From: UBA9732 sp052170315
GTDB taxonomy: Bacteria > Spirochaetota > Spirochaetia > Sphaerochaetales > Sphaerochaetaceae
Length of the DNA stretch: 64,000 bases
Direction of reading: 5' to 3'
Assembly: GCA_052170315.1 (NCBI GenBank)
Contig: JBQNAT010000003.1
Span: forward strand, 1 to 64,000
The notes below the pieces were generated by a model. The model had not been told where the DNA came from. It saw only the letters and a program-made list of their open reading frames with translations, and made no database searches. Every line of letters starts with the position of its first letter. Within the stretch, counting starts at the first letter, position 1. A program made the position numbers and the translations under genes. This document shows, piece after piece, positions 8,370 through 16,354 of this stretch.

Positions 8370-8995
8370 ACACTGTCCTTATCTGATTTTATGAATTCCA
8401 CACGGATCCCGCTTCCCTCTGCAAGCTCCAGCCGCTTATCGTCGCACAGCTCCCGGATCACCGCAAAGCGGGAGGGGTCGGTGCCGTAGACCACCTTGCC
8501 GACCTCCAGGATTCCGTTCGGATGGACAAAATTCACAGGCTTCGGATCAACGGAAAAATAGGTCATCAGGAACGGGATATCCAGTGCCTCCGGAAAAGCA
8601 AGGCGGAAGCGCAGATCTCTGCCGTGGGTGTCTGCCCGGCGGCGGCTTGGCACCTTGCAGCTTTTAATTCCGTGCCTTTGTAGAATGGCGATTTCACTGT
8701 TCAGCTTGGTCTCATAGTTCTCAAGGGCAAGCTCGCAATACCCCGGGGCGCAGTCGTCAAGGCGCTGCAATCTGTCAATGACCACGCCTTTCCCAAAGAA
8801 GCGCATGGCGGCCTTTGCTGCGCCGGGCATCCGCGTTCCGTCCAAAAGCTCGATATAGGGACCGTTTGAGAAGTAAATCAAGGCGTTGATGGGATTTTTC
8901 TTTCTCCCGTATTCAACGGCGAAGCCCTTTTCTCTGTATTCCTGCACAGCCTTGTCAAGTTGCTCCACTTTCAAAATAATGTGACTTAATTTCAT
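8366..8995 (-). CDS. VOC (glyoxalase-like) family protein
   Basis: A 209-aa protein. The N-terminal KLSHIILKVEQLDKAVQEYREKGF is replaced here by its key parts: the beta-strand HIILKV and helix DKAVQEYREKGF typical of vicinal-oxygen-chelate domains. The strand IYFSNGPYIELLDG carries the usual Glu metal ligand, and a second half-module ends near NPHGILE-type FVHPNGILEVG. It resembles Glyoxalase_3-type proteins of unknown substrate. AAAGGA lies 7 nt before the ATG. Its stop overlaps the start of the frameshifted SRPBCC gene, so the two formed an operon. The codon use and neighbours look Firmicutes-like rather than spirochaetal. Confidence 0.8.
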   Translation of the reverse strand: MKLSHIILKVEQLDKAVQEYREKGFAVEYGRKKNPINALIYFSNGPYIELLDGTRMPGAAKAAMRFFGKGVVIDRLQRLDDCAPGYCELALENYETKLNSEIAILQRHGIKSCKVPSRRRADTHGRDLRFRLAFPEALDIPFLMTYFSVDPKPVNFVHPNGILEVGKVVYGTDPSRFAVIRELCDDKRLELAEGSGIRVEFIKSDKDSV

Positions 8996-9016
8996 AGATA
9001 ATTCCTTTTTAAAGAT

Positions 9017-9538
9017 CTAAAATGTAAGAATGCTAAAATGCCGGATCAAAAGCGAAAGCCCTGTCTGTACAAACGCATAAAGAGGCACAATAAGGAACGG
9101 CCAGAAAAACAGATGCTCCGGCAGAGCGAATTTTCGCATCCAATTTCTTGTTTCATAATCAGGGTGATCTTCTGTCCCCGGAAGCATAACGCGAGTTTTC
9201 TGCTTTGAGAACAGCACTCCGTCAAGAAAGATCAGGTCACCGAAGTTCACGATCATCCAGTTGATGTAGCCGGACAGGAACAGCATCCAAAAACGGCTTG
9301 TCCCCGCATAAACGGCGCTGACCGCCCCGTAGAGCAACAGCGGAAAAAGAAGAAGACACGTAATATTTGCATTTGCTTTCTTTTCTTCTTTTGTTGCAGA
9401 AATCGGAGATGCCTGTTGAATGGTCTTCGGGTAGCTGCTGAAGAAGTATCTTGGGTTAATCAAAAGAAACACGGCGGCCAGTCCATTGAAATAGGCCGCC
9501 ATCATAATCCCGTCCAAAATCGTTCTTACTATATCCAT
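9017..9538 (-). CDS. hypothetical membrane protein
   Basis: A 173-aa protein with about four hydrophobic segments (near residues 10-28, 58-78, 83-103 and 145-165) and a cytosolic loop with charged residues around 115-140. No named family is recognised. It follows the frameshifted membrane protein gene (stop at 9589) and precedes the VOC gene on the same strand, so the unit transcribed leftwards is membrane protein, membrane protein, VOC, SRPBCC. GAGG lies 6 nt before the ATG. It appears intact, unlike both flanking membrane and SRPBCC genes. Confidence 0.6.
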   Translation of the reverse strand: MDIVRTILDGIMMAAYFNGLAAVFLLINPRYFFSSYPKTIQQASPISATKEEKKANANITCLLLFPLLLYGAVSAVYAGTSRFWMLFLSGYINWMIVNFGDLIFLDGVLFSKQKTRVMLPGTEDHPDYETRNWMRKFALPEHLFFWPFLIVPLYAFVQTGLSLLIRHFSILTF

Positions 9539-9588
9539 GGAAACCTCGTTTCTCCTTAATCTTCAACATGAACATCGGTATCGCTGCT

Positions 9589-9928
9589 TTATTTTCCGAC
9601 TGCAATAAGCCGGCAGATTGCAAGCGGGATATACCATACGGCGACAAAAAGCTCCCACAGCAGAACAACAAAACCGATCGTCCCCGCCTGCAATGAAATT
9701 GACGGCAATGATCCCTACGGAAAAGGTCAGGCTGCTTCCAGAGGGGATGAGCCACAGGAACATCCGCCGGATGCCGAACGGAATCCCGCGGAAAAGTCCC
9801 ACAAGAAAAACAGTTGACTTCTCCGTCCTTGACAAAAAGAAGTTTGCCCAAGCAAACAGAAGCGGGGCGATCACAACCGTTAAAACAGTGTTTTTGAAGA
9901 AGTCTTTCAAAATCTGTCCGCGTGTCAT
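9589..9928 (-). pseudogene. small membrane protein gene with one frameshift
   Basis: ATG at 9928 (AAGGAG 9 nt upstream) starts MTRGQILKDFF, with hydrophobic segments and the motif FRGIPFGIRRMF. The frame then changes at a GGCGGGG tract near 9690. The next frame continues naturally as GTIGFVVLLWELFVAVW and ends AICRLIAVGK with a stop at 9589-9591. Removing one G restores a single protein of about 112 aa with three membrane helices. The family is unknown. With two other frameshifts within 2 kb, this looks like ongoing decay of an acquired unit. Confidence 0.6.
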
Positions 9929-10265
9929 AGGGCTTCGCTCCTTATTCTTTGCTTTGTGTCTGCTCCTCCTGAATATTGTCCGTTTCATGTTCTCAGTTAG
10001 TCATAGCTTACCACAGACCCTTGATTTATTCCACCGCAAGTAGCACTTTCCCTTTCATTTGTCAAAGGGGGGATATGATGTTTTTCACAAAACATTGAGA
10101 GAGCCGTGTTCTTTTATAATGAAAACCGTAAAGAGAAAGATAGGCTTACAGAAAGTTCAGGTACGGGCATTTCGGCAGTAATTTTATTTTTCTGCCGAAA
10201 TGTCGAAAGCTGATATTAACACTGTCATCTGTAGATGTATCGGGCAGCCGAAGCTGCCCTACTTC
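9929..10265. other. intergenic stretch with two hairpins
   Basis: No supported gene. It contains a perfect 11-bp inverted repeat CATTTCGGCAG (10168-10178 with 10192-10202) around a T-rich 13-nt loop. It also contains a perfect 7-bp hairpin GGGCAGC/GCTGCCC (10242-10259), which on the minus strand carries a TTCG tetraloop and lies 7 nt after the stop of the next remnant gene, so it is probably that gene's terminator. Confidence 0.55.
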
Positions 10266-10530
10266 TTAGAGCTCCGGCGCGGATTCCCTTGGTCTCTGCT
10301 CTCTGGAACCCGTCTTATAGAACTCAACCATACCCTTCAGTTCTCTGTTTGGCACAACCTTTCTCTCGTTCTCCCAGACGTTCTTGCCATTCCTGCTTGA
10401 TGTTCCGCTTCTGCATGAAGCGGGAGAAAGCATTGGATTTGCCTGCCCCGCCCGCTGTCTGCGATTGCAGATTTCCGATAAACTGCTTCACGACGGGGCT
10501 TTTATTTTTACTGCGGAAGCCGGGATACAT
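10266..10530 (-). pseudogene. remnant of an unrecognised, probably mobile-element-borne protein, frameshifted
   Basis: Two minus-strand frames join into one plausible C-terminal fragment of about 87 residues. The upstream part (VVKQFIGNLQSQTAGGAG, SRFMQKRNIKQ) lies in one frame. After a shift near 10385-10400 the other frame reads NVWENERKVVPNREL, then LKGMVEFYKTGSREQ and ends ESAPEL at 10266. A stop sits just before the first Met, so the 5' part is missing. The Lys/Arg-rich, helical C-terminus would fit a nucleic-acid-binding protein of an integrative element, but I cannot name the family. A hairpin terminator follows. Confidence 0.45.
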
Positions 10531-10701
10531 TATTTAAAGAGTTATGCAACAAAAATCACGCTGCACGCAGTTTGCAGTTATTATTTCAACTAAGCGCATA
10601 AGACCTTTCTTCGCATAAACAAGCAGCGACCCATCGACTTCTCTCAGCAATGAGCCGCCCATGAAAAACATCGAAGAACCGGGCTTCAAGATATCGGACA
10701 A
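10531..10701. other. short unassigned stretch at the right edge of the decayed patch
   Basis: On the minus strand an open frame runs directly downstream of the NCS2 gene (motifs SSMFFMGGSLLREVDG and VYAKKGLMRLVE) for about 55 codons without a convincing start. It may be a gene fragment; no family is recognised. Confidence 0.3.
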
Positions 10702-12270
10702 TCAAACATACTCAAAATCATCAGTTCCCTTAAGCCAGCTGCCGCGACCAAAATGGAAAATGGCGGCAAGTACAGCAACTACAAGGTATCCGAGCGCAAA
10801 CGGCGAGAAGGGATAGAAGCCCAGCTGTGCGCTATGGATGAATCCAAAGCAGGAAAGAAGGTATCCCGCAACCGCCACCACGGCAACCTTGAGCATCTTT
10901 CTGTCAATTATAAATGTCACAATCGTACCCAGAAGAATGCCTATTATTATCGCCCCGGCCTTGGTTCCCGGAACACCATTCCACATAACGCCCGCATCAA
11001 TCAATGACCGAGTGACTTCCGAGGAATACTCCGCCAATCCCGACACTTGAATCTCTGTCCACAGATCAGCAAGGCTCGCCGCACCCGTAACCTGAGTATA
11101 CAGATAGTCCGCAATAGGAGGAATCATCGCAACAACAACCGCCGCATAGTGTTTCCTATCATTGTCTTTGAAGGCCTGAGCCACCATGACAACAGCGCAC
11201 CAGAGGAAAGTGACAGCACAGATGGATGCGGGAACAACGCTGTTAAGGAATGTGAACAAACCGAAAAACCCGGCCAATCCAAGAACAAGCCCGGACACTA
11301 CGGAATAGCCGATGCCTGCCTGAGACTTTTTCAGCCCCGCATGGCCAAGCCATACAGTGTTGGGCACAACTCCGCCGAACAGAGCCGAAATCATTGTGCA
11401 GATACCATCGGCGAACTGCGCCTCACGGACGTTATAGTTGTCTCCAGCGGCATTAGCCGCCTCCACATTGTCCATTGTCTCAATGAAATTATAAATCTCA
11501 ACAGGAATTATTATTGTAAGATAGGGAGCCACAATCGCGAAACCGTTTATCATGTACTGAATGCTCATCACAGGATTCGGAAAATAGAAACCCACCCCGC
11601 TAAAATCAGGCCTTGTCCTGCCAAGGCAGAGCGCATAGACAATACCTCCGACAATCGCCACAACCAACGGCGGAATCTTCTTGGGGAAGAGATACCCTCC
11701 GAAAAGCCCGATTAACGCTACAAACAGAACGGGAAGCCCCACCAGCGGATCTCCGAAAATATCGAACACTCCCTGTGTCGCCATCCAGATGAAGCCTATG
11801 CCGGCCACAGTTCCCAGAAGCGCCGCCCTTGGAAGCCGGGCCTTCATCCAAGGCCCTATGATGCCACCGCAGAACTCAACGAATCCGCCGATGAAACATG
11901 CAGCCACCGCCGCAGACCAGGCAAGCATTGGGTCTCCAAGCGCATAGTGAAGCGGCATGATTACGCCATACAGAATGACGAACATCGCCGGAGTTGAGAC
12001 GCCCGAAGGAAGCGCCGTAACATCCGCCCTTCCTTCTTTCTTTGACAGCTTGTATCCCATATAGGCATAATACAGGCCGCCGGCCAGAAGACCTATGGAC
12101 ATGCCGGGAATCACATATCCGAATACCACCTTGTCCGGCCATCCCAGAACCCCTGAAAGCGTCGCTATCACTATCAAATAATTGACAATATTATTTGTAA
12201 TCATGTAGCTAAGCCCTCCGATGTCTCCTTTGTTGAACCAGGGAACCAATGTCTTTTTTTCTTCTTTCAT
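10702..12270 (-). CDS. NCS2-family nucleobase permease
   Basis: A 522-aa polytopic membrane protein with about 12-14 hydrophobic segments. The N-terminal helix NIVNYLIVIATLSGV and the conserved central stretch VEIYNFIETMDNVEAANAAGD match the nucleobase:cation symporter-2 superfamily (Glu in the helix 8 substrate motif). It is the last gene of a minus-strand unit with two adenine deaminases, so uptake of adenine or a related purine is the natural inference. Its Shine-Dalgarno AAGGAG is 9 nt upstream and is part of a tandemly duplicated 13-mer. No frameshift or truncation is seen. Confidence 0.85.
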   Translation of the reverse strand: MKEEKKTLVPWFNKGDIGGLSYMITNNIVNYLIVIATLSGVLGWPDKVVFGYVIPGMSIGLLAGGLYYAYMGYKLSKKEGRADVTALPSGVSTPAMFVILYGVIMPLHYALGDPMLAWSAAVAACFIGGFVEFCGGIIGPWMKARLPRAALLGTVAGIGFIWMATQGVFDIFGDPLVGLPVLFVALIGLFGGYLFPKKIPPLVVAIVGGIVYALCLGRTRPDFSGVGFYFPNPVMSIQYMINGFAIVAPYLTIIIPVEIYNFIETMDNVEAANAAGDNYNVREAQFADGICTMISALFGGVVPNTVWLGHAGLKKSQAGIGYSVVSGLVLGLAGFFGLFTFLNSVVPASICAVTFLWCAVVMVAQAFKDNDRKHYAAVVVAMIPPIADYLYTQVTGAASLADLWTEIQVSGLAEYSSEVTRSLIDAGVMWNGVPGTKAGAIIIGILLGTIVTFIIDRKMLKVAVVAVAGYLLSCFGFIHSAQLGFYPFSPFALGYLVVAVLAAIFHFGRGSWLKGTDDFEYV

Positions 12271-12278
12271 CTTGAAAT

Positions 12279-12307
12279 CTCCTTTTATAAACTCCTTTTA
12301 TAAACTC
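12279..12307. repeat. tandem 13-bp duplication carrying the NCS2 ribosome binding site
   Basis: TCCTTTTATAAAC is present twice head to tail (12280-12292 and 12293-12305). On the coding (minus) strand each copy contributes an AAGGAG. The proximal copy is the used site, and the distal copy overlaps the ade stop codon. Confidence 0.8.
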
Positions 12308-14046
12308 GCCTCTATGGGAATGAAATTGAATGCCGTCACATCAAACAAGCCCATATCGGTTAATTTAATCTCGGGAATGACGGCCAATGACATGAAACAA
12401 AGCGTCATCACAGGCTCGACTGAAGAACTGATTCCAAGCTCCTCATGAGCCTTCCTATGAAGCCCCGCCAGCTTTTCGCTCACCCATTCACCGCTTTGAT
12501 CGCTCATAAGACCGGCAATAGGCATCGGCATGGAATCCACAACCCTCCCATGCTTCGCCAAGACAATGCCGCCCTCCTGTGCCGCCAGAGCTTTCACCGC
12601 AAACTCCATCTCTTCGTCACTTGTGCCGACAACAATGATGTTGTGGGAATCATGGGCGATGGAAAGGGCAACAGCTCCGTCCTTCATTCCATAGCCTTTC
12701 AGGAATCCGCAAGCCACATTGCCTGTTCCATGATGCCTTTCGACAACAGCGATTTTCACAACATCCACTTCAGGATTAAAGACAAACTCACCATCGGAAT
12801 CCAGAGCAATTTTTTGAACAACCTTCTGAGTGACAACGCTGCCTGGAAGTATTCCAATCGCATTGACAACATTTGTCTTTAGCCTCATCTTGAGCTTCTC
12901 CTTTGAGAATCCTTCAATATGAACACTGCCGCGAACAGAAGCGATATCACAGACCTTGATTTCCGGCAGATATCTGCCATCCTCAGCGCAAAGCTCTCCC
13001 GCAATCCAGACCTTCCTTACATTGAATGATTTCAGATCATCAAGCAATACTACGTCAGCCCGTCTGCCCGGAGCGATAGCGCCCCTGTCTCTCAGACCAA
13101 AACACTCACTGGCATTCAACGTTGCCATTCTGATTGCCTCTATGGGAGCGATTCCTCCACTTACGCAGATTCTCAAATGGTTATCCAGATGACCTTCATC
13201 AAGTATTGTCTTAGGTTGCCTGTCATCAGAACACAACACACATCTTCTGCTGTTCTCAGGCGTCACCCCTTCAAGCAGGATTGGCAATTCGTGGCAAGCA
13301 GATCCGTGTCTTAGCAGAACATACATGCCACGCTTTATCCTTTCATTCATCTCTTCCACGGAAGAACATTCATGATCCCCCAGTATGCCGGCTGCTGCAT
13401 ACGCATTCAACGCTTTCCCTGATACGCCGGGGGCATGTCCATCAATCAGCTTGCCGCTCCTGTGCGCAAGAAGCAGCTTATCCAGGACATCTTCTCTTCC
13501 AGCTATGACCCCGGGGAAGTCCATGAACTCTCCCATTCCGAATACGCTGTCCTTTCGGATAGGCTCCTGCATCTCCTTTGCGCCAAGCCTTGCGCCGGAA
13601 TGTTCGAACGAGGTGGCGGGGACACAGGATGGAAGCATGTACTTTATATCAAGCCTAGTACCTTTAGCCGCTTCAATCATGTAATCCAAGCCATTAATCC
13701 CACATACGTTGACTATCTCATGCGGGTCGGCGATGATTGTCGTTCCCCCATGCGGAACCAGCAGTCTTCCTATCTCCTCCGGACGGACATAAGAGGATTC
13801 GATATGGATATGACTGTCAATGAACCCAGGAGCCGCATAGCAGCCCCTGGCATCCACAACAACAATGCCATCGTACACCCCTACTCCGGCAATCCTGTCA
13901 TCGGCAATCGCTATGTCACCCGGCACAACCCTGCCAGCAAAAACATCCACTATCTTGCAGTTCTTGATAACGATATCGGCCTTGATTCTCCCGGCAGCCA
14001 CATCAATCAGCTTCTTAAGCTTGCTTTTTTCCATAATTCTTTGCAT
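12298..14046 (-). CDS. ade: adenine deaminase
   Basis: A 582-aa-class Ade protein of the amidohydrolase superfamily: adenine + H2O gives hypoxanthine + NH3. Metal-site motifs are all present: DSHIHIE, the ADPHEIVNV segment with its Glu and His, DGHAPG and the Asp in CSDDRQP. The C-terminal Ade domain ends with the AIPEIKLTDMGLFD region. The ATG at 14046 is preferred to the in-frame TTG at 14079, because it has a GGGGA-type ribosome site and the earlier residues do not match the family. It is the middle gene of ade2-ade-NCS2, and hypoxanthine would feed purine salvage. Confidence 0.93.
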   Translation of the reverse strand: MQRIMEKSKLKKLIDVAAGRIKADIVIKNCKIVDVFAGRVVPGDIAIADDRIAGVGVYDGIVVVDARGCYAAPGFIDSHIHIESSYVRPEEIGRLLVPHGGTTIIADPHEIVNVCGINGLDYMIEAAKGTRLDIKYMLPSCVPATSFEHSGARLGAKEMQEPIRKDSVFGMGEFMDFPGVIAGREDVLDKLLLAHRSGKLIDGHAPGVSGKALNAYAAAGILGDHECSSVEEMNERIKRGMYVLLRHGSACHELPILLEGVTPENSRRCVLCSDDRQPKTILDEGHLDNHLRICVSGGIAPIEAIRMATLNASECFGLRDRGAIAPGRRADVVLLDDLKSFNVRKVWIAGELCAEDGRYLPEIKVCDIASVRGSVHIEGFSKEKLKMRLKTNVVNAIGILPGSVVTQKVVQKIALDSDGEFVFNPEVDVVKIAVVERHHGTGNVACGFLKGYGMKDGAVALSIAHDSHNIIVVGTSDEEMEFAVKALAAQEGGIVLAKHGRVVDSMPMPIAGLMSDQSGEWVSEKLAGLHRKAHEELGISSSVEPVMTLCFMSLAVIPEIKLTDMGLFDVTAFNFIPIEASL

Positions 14047-14075
14047 AATCAGTTCCCCGAATCCGAACCGGCCGT

Positions 14076-15857
14076 TCAATCAGCGATGCCGAGAACAGGA
14101 TTGTATATGCATAGTTCCGGATAATACGTAGGACCTGCATCTGTTATTGCATAATCAGGAATCGCCGTGATAGGAAGGAAGAACATATACATCATGGGAT
14201 CAGGCAGGTCGGAGCCCAGCGCCCTTGCCGCCCGGTCAATCCTCCTCTCACGCTCAGCGACCTCTTCCGGTTCAAGATCCGTCACTATCCCGCCAACCGG
14301 GAGCGGTAGAAATTCCATAATCCTGCCATCTGCAACGACAACCTGCCCGCCGCCTTGTTCAATCAGATAATTAGCTGCAACGGACATATCGCTTGCGCTC
14401 ACGCCCATGACGACAAGATTGTTGTCATCCGGAGCGGCTGAGGAAGCCATAGCCCCCTTGCGCAGTTTCCATCCGGAGCAGAAGGCAAGAGCTTTGTTGC
14501 CGTTCACCCCAAAACGTTCAAGCACCGAAACCATGGCGACATCATTTTCAATGTCGGGCTGCACTATCCCTTCTTTAACAGAAAGGACAACATCGCGTCT
14601 CTTTCTCACAAACGGCCCTTTGATTTCCATTGAAAGAACATTAACCTTGCCGTCCTTCACCAAATCTGTCCTGAATTCAAAATCCTCTTTGGTCGTAAGT
14701 TTACAATTAAGCCGGCCTTTGAGAACAGGGCTTCTTTCCGGAGCTTTGAGTTCATAAATCAGCCTCGAGCCTTTGGCAACCATCCTTCCGTTTGTCATAA
14801 CCTCTTCAACCTCAAATCCCTTCAAGGATTTCACGAAAAGGATATCCGCAATCTTACCGGGGGTGATTGAACCCACAAGATGATCAAGTCTGTACGCTTC
14901 GGCGCTGTTTATAGTGGCCATCTGAATTGCAGTGACAGGATCTACCCCAGCTTCCATGGCAAGCCTTACAAGGTTGTCCATATGCCCATTGTTCAGTATA
15001 TCAGTGGATGTCACATCATCCGTGCAGAAGCTTACCCTCCTTGCGAACGCCGGGTTGACCTCTGTGACCGCCCTGATGTTCTCTTTGAGAAAATGCGTCA
15101 CACATGATTCGCGGATAAGCACGAACATTCCCTTTCGGAGCTTCTCAACAATCTCCTCATGGTCATAGCTTTCATGGTCAAGGCGCACCCCGGAGCATAT
15201 GTAGCCATTCAGCTCCTTGCCTCTGAGCATCGGAGCGCATCCGAAAACAGACAAGCGGTTGTTGAACGCCTCAGCCATCGCCCCAAGCGTATCCTCGTCT
15301 TCCTCTCTGACGCACTCGGAGACTGTTTCCCATACACCATTGCACTCCGGCCATTTCTGAACCATCTCATGGGTTTTCTTGGTGAAATTATATGATACGG
15401 TCGATTTGGGAATTGTATAAGGAGTCTTGTAAGGCGCACCCCAGAAAACTTTGAGCGGACTGGCTTGAATCTCTTGGAAAACCTCTTTCAGGCCTTCAAG
15501 CCCAGATACGGAGATGTATTCGTCAAGACCGGAAATCATGCTGGTTGTTCCATGCGGAACAACTGCTTTTGCATAGCTTGTTATGCTCAACTTGCTGCAT
15601 TCGCTATGAATATGGCCATCAATCATCCCAGGCACAAGATATCCGCCCTCGGCATCGATGACTTCGGTATCAGGGCCTATATAGTCATCCACCGCACCGA
15701 CTGCAGATATCATGTCCTTATAAACAGCTATATCGGCAGGATAAATCTCTCCCGTAATAACATTAACAAGCTTTCCGCCCTTAATGACTTTAGTCGCAGG
15801 CAAAACTCCTCGACCAGCTCTGATTCTTTCTTTAAGTCGTTCAATCGTCATTCGCAT
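14076..15857 (-). CDS. divergent adenine deaminase-family amidohydrolase
   Basis: A 593-aa paralogue of the next gene, with the same two-domain layout. It keeps DGHIHSE (the HxH pair), DHES and the Asp in CTDD. However, two Ade signatures are altered: ADPHEIVNV becomes ISGLDEYISV, and DGHAPG becomes FGCAPM, so two metal- or substrate-site His residues are replaced. It therefore probably deaminates or hydrolyses a related purine rather than adenine itself. The ATG at 15857 is chosen because GGAGA lies 6 nt upstream; the upstream in-frame start at 15896 falls inside the leader. It is the first gene of the unit, behind a structured leader. Confidence 0.85.
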   Translation of the reverse strand: MRMTIERLKERIRAGRGVLPATKVIKGGKLVNVITGEIYPADIAVYKDMISAVGAVDDYIGPDTEVIDAEGGYLVPGMIDGHIHSECSKLSITSYAKAVVPHGTTSMISGLDEYISVSGLEGLKEVFQEIQASPLKVFWGAPYKTPYTIPKSTVSYNFTKKTHEMVQKWPECNGVWETVSECVREEDEDTLGAMAEAFNNRLSVFGCAPMLRGKELNGYICSGVRLDHESYDHEEIVEKLRKGMFVLIRESCVTHFLKENIRAVTEVNPAFARRVSFCTDDVTSTDILNNGHMDNLVRLAMEAGVDPVTAIQMATINSAEAYRLDHLVGSITPGKIADILFVKSLKGFEVEEVMTNGRMVAKGSRLIYELKAPERSPVLKGRLNCKLTTKEDFEFRTDLVKDGKVNVLSMEIKGPFVRKRRDVVLSVKEGIVQPDIENDVAMVSVLERFGVNGNKALAFCSGWKLRKGAMASSAAPDDNNLVVMGVSASDMSVAANYLIEQGGGQVVVADGRIMEFLPLPVGGIVTDLEPEEVAERERRIDRAARALGSDLPDPMMYMFFLPITAIPDYAITDAGPTYYPELCIYNPVLGIAD

Positions 15858-15894
15858 ATGAATCTCCTTCCCAACCACAGAAGAGGCCTGAACC

Positions 15895-15948
15895 AAAAAA
15901 AATACACCTGACAGTCGGGGCTCAGGCTTCCCGTCCTGCGGTGTATTT
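15895..15948 (-). promoter_or_regulatory. structured leader RNA with built-in terminator (candidate riboswitch or attenuator)
   Basis: Transcribed leftwards in the 5' leader of the purine unit. A perfect 9-bp outer stem AAATACACC/GGTGTATTT (15948-15940 with 15908-15900) is followed by a run of eight T (15902-15895), an intrinsic terminator. Inside it an inner hairpin CAGG/CCTG (15938-15935 with 15926-15923) has the loop ACGGGAAG. Its CGGG can pair with CCCG (15919-15916) downstream, forming an H-type pseudoknot. The start codon lies about 38 nt further on. I do not match it to a purine, preQ1, guanidine or other riboswitch consensus I remember. Confidence 0.6.
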
Positions 15949-15995
15949 GTCGAATTTTTACTCCCAATGGTTGTAAACTAAAAATGTACAATTCA

Positions 15996-16023
15996 ATGAT
16001 AGCATGAATATGCAATTTGTCAA
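15996..16023 (-). promoter_or_regulatory. promoter of the purine salvage unit
   Basis: Minus strand: TTGACA (16023-16018), a 16-bp spacer and TATCAT (16001-15996). The start site is expected near 15989, about 40 nt before the structured element. The spacer contains the small palindrome GCAT-ATTC-ATGC. Confidence 0.65.
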
Positions 16024-16354
16024 TTTATTTTTATGTCATGTGGCAATAGGTATTCATAGATACCTCTACGGAATAATCGTTTTTCTGTATCAAAACCTGC
16101 TCGCAAACACAAATATTCATTTCCTTTACTGAAAATAAGTTAGTAGCCTTATTATGGCTTTCTCCAATGAGACTGCGTACAGAATTGTACACAAAACTTT
16201 CCACAACTTCGTTCGAATGGTTCCTGTAATGACCGGGAGAAAGCAGTGAAAGAAGGCCTTTTCACCGGAATTACACAAACTTCTTCTAAAAACAGCCCAG
16301 ACAAATCTGAATATGTTTTTCACGCTTGATGGAATAAGTCCGACAAAAAACGTC
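16024..16354. other. intergenic region without supported gene
   Basis: It lies between the purine promoter and the ADP-ribosylglycohydrolase stop. A 65-codon minus-strand frame is present but has no ribosome site and looks random. No clear terminator with a T run was found for the operon ending at 16355. Confidence 0.5.

Noticed and set aside
9456..9851. 131-aa minus-strand frame overlapping both membrane protein genes
   Set aside because: Shadow frame: Cys- and Arg-rich, no hydrophobic pattern, and contained in the two better-supported genes.
14046..14079. TTG at 14079 as the ade start
   Set aside because: No ribosome site at a useful distance and the added residues do not match Ade proteins; the ATG at 14046 is better.
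13435..14124. 229-aa plus-strand ORF across the ade/ade2 junction
   Set aside because: Spans two real genes on the other strand, with no promoter, ribosome site or family.
15895..15948. Simple terminator for the ADP-ribosylglycohydrolase operon
   Set aside because: It lies more than 400 bp after that operon and downstream of a new promoter; its position within the ade2 leader and the inner pseudoknot fit a regulatory leader better.
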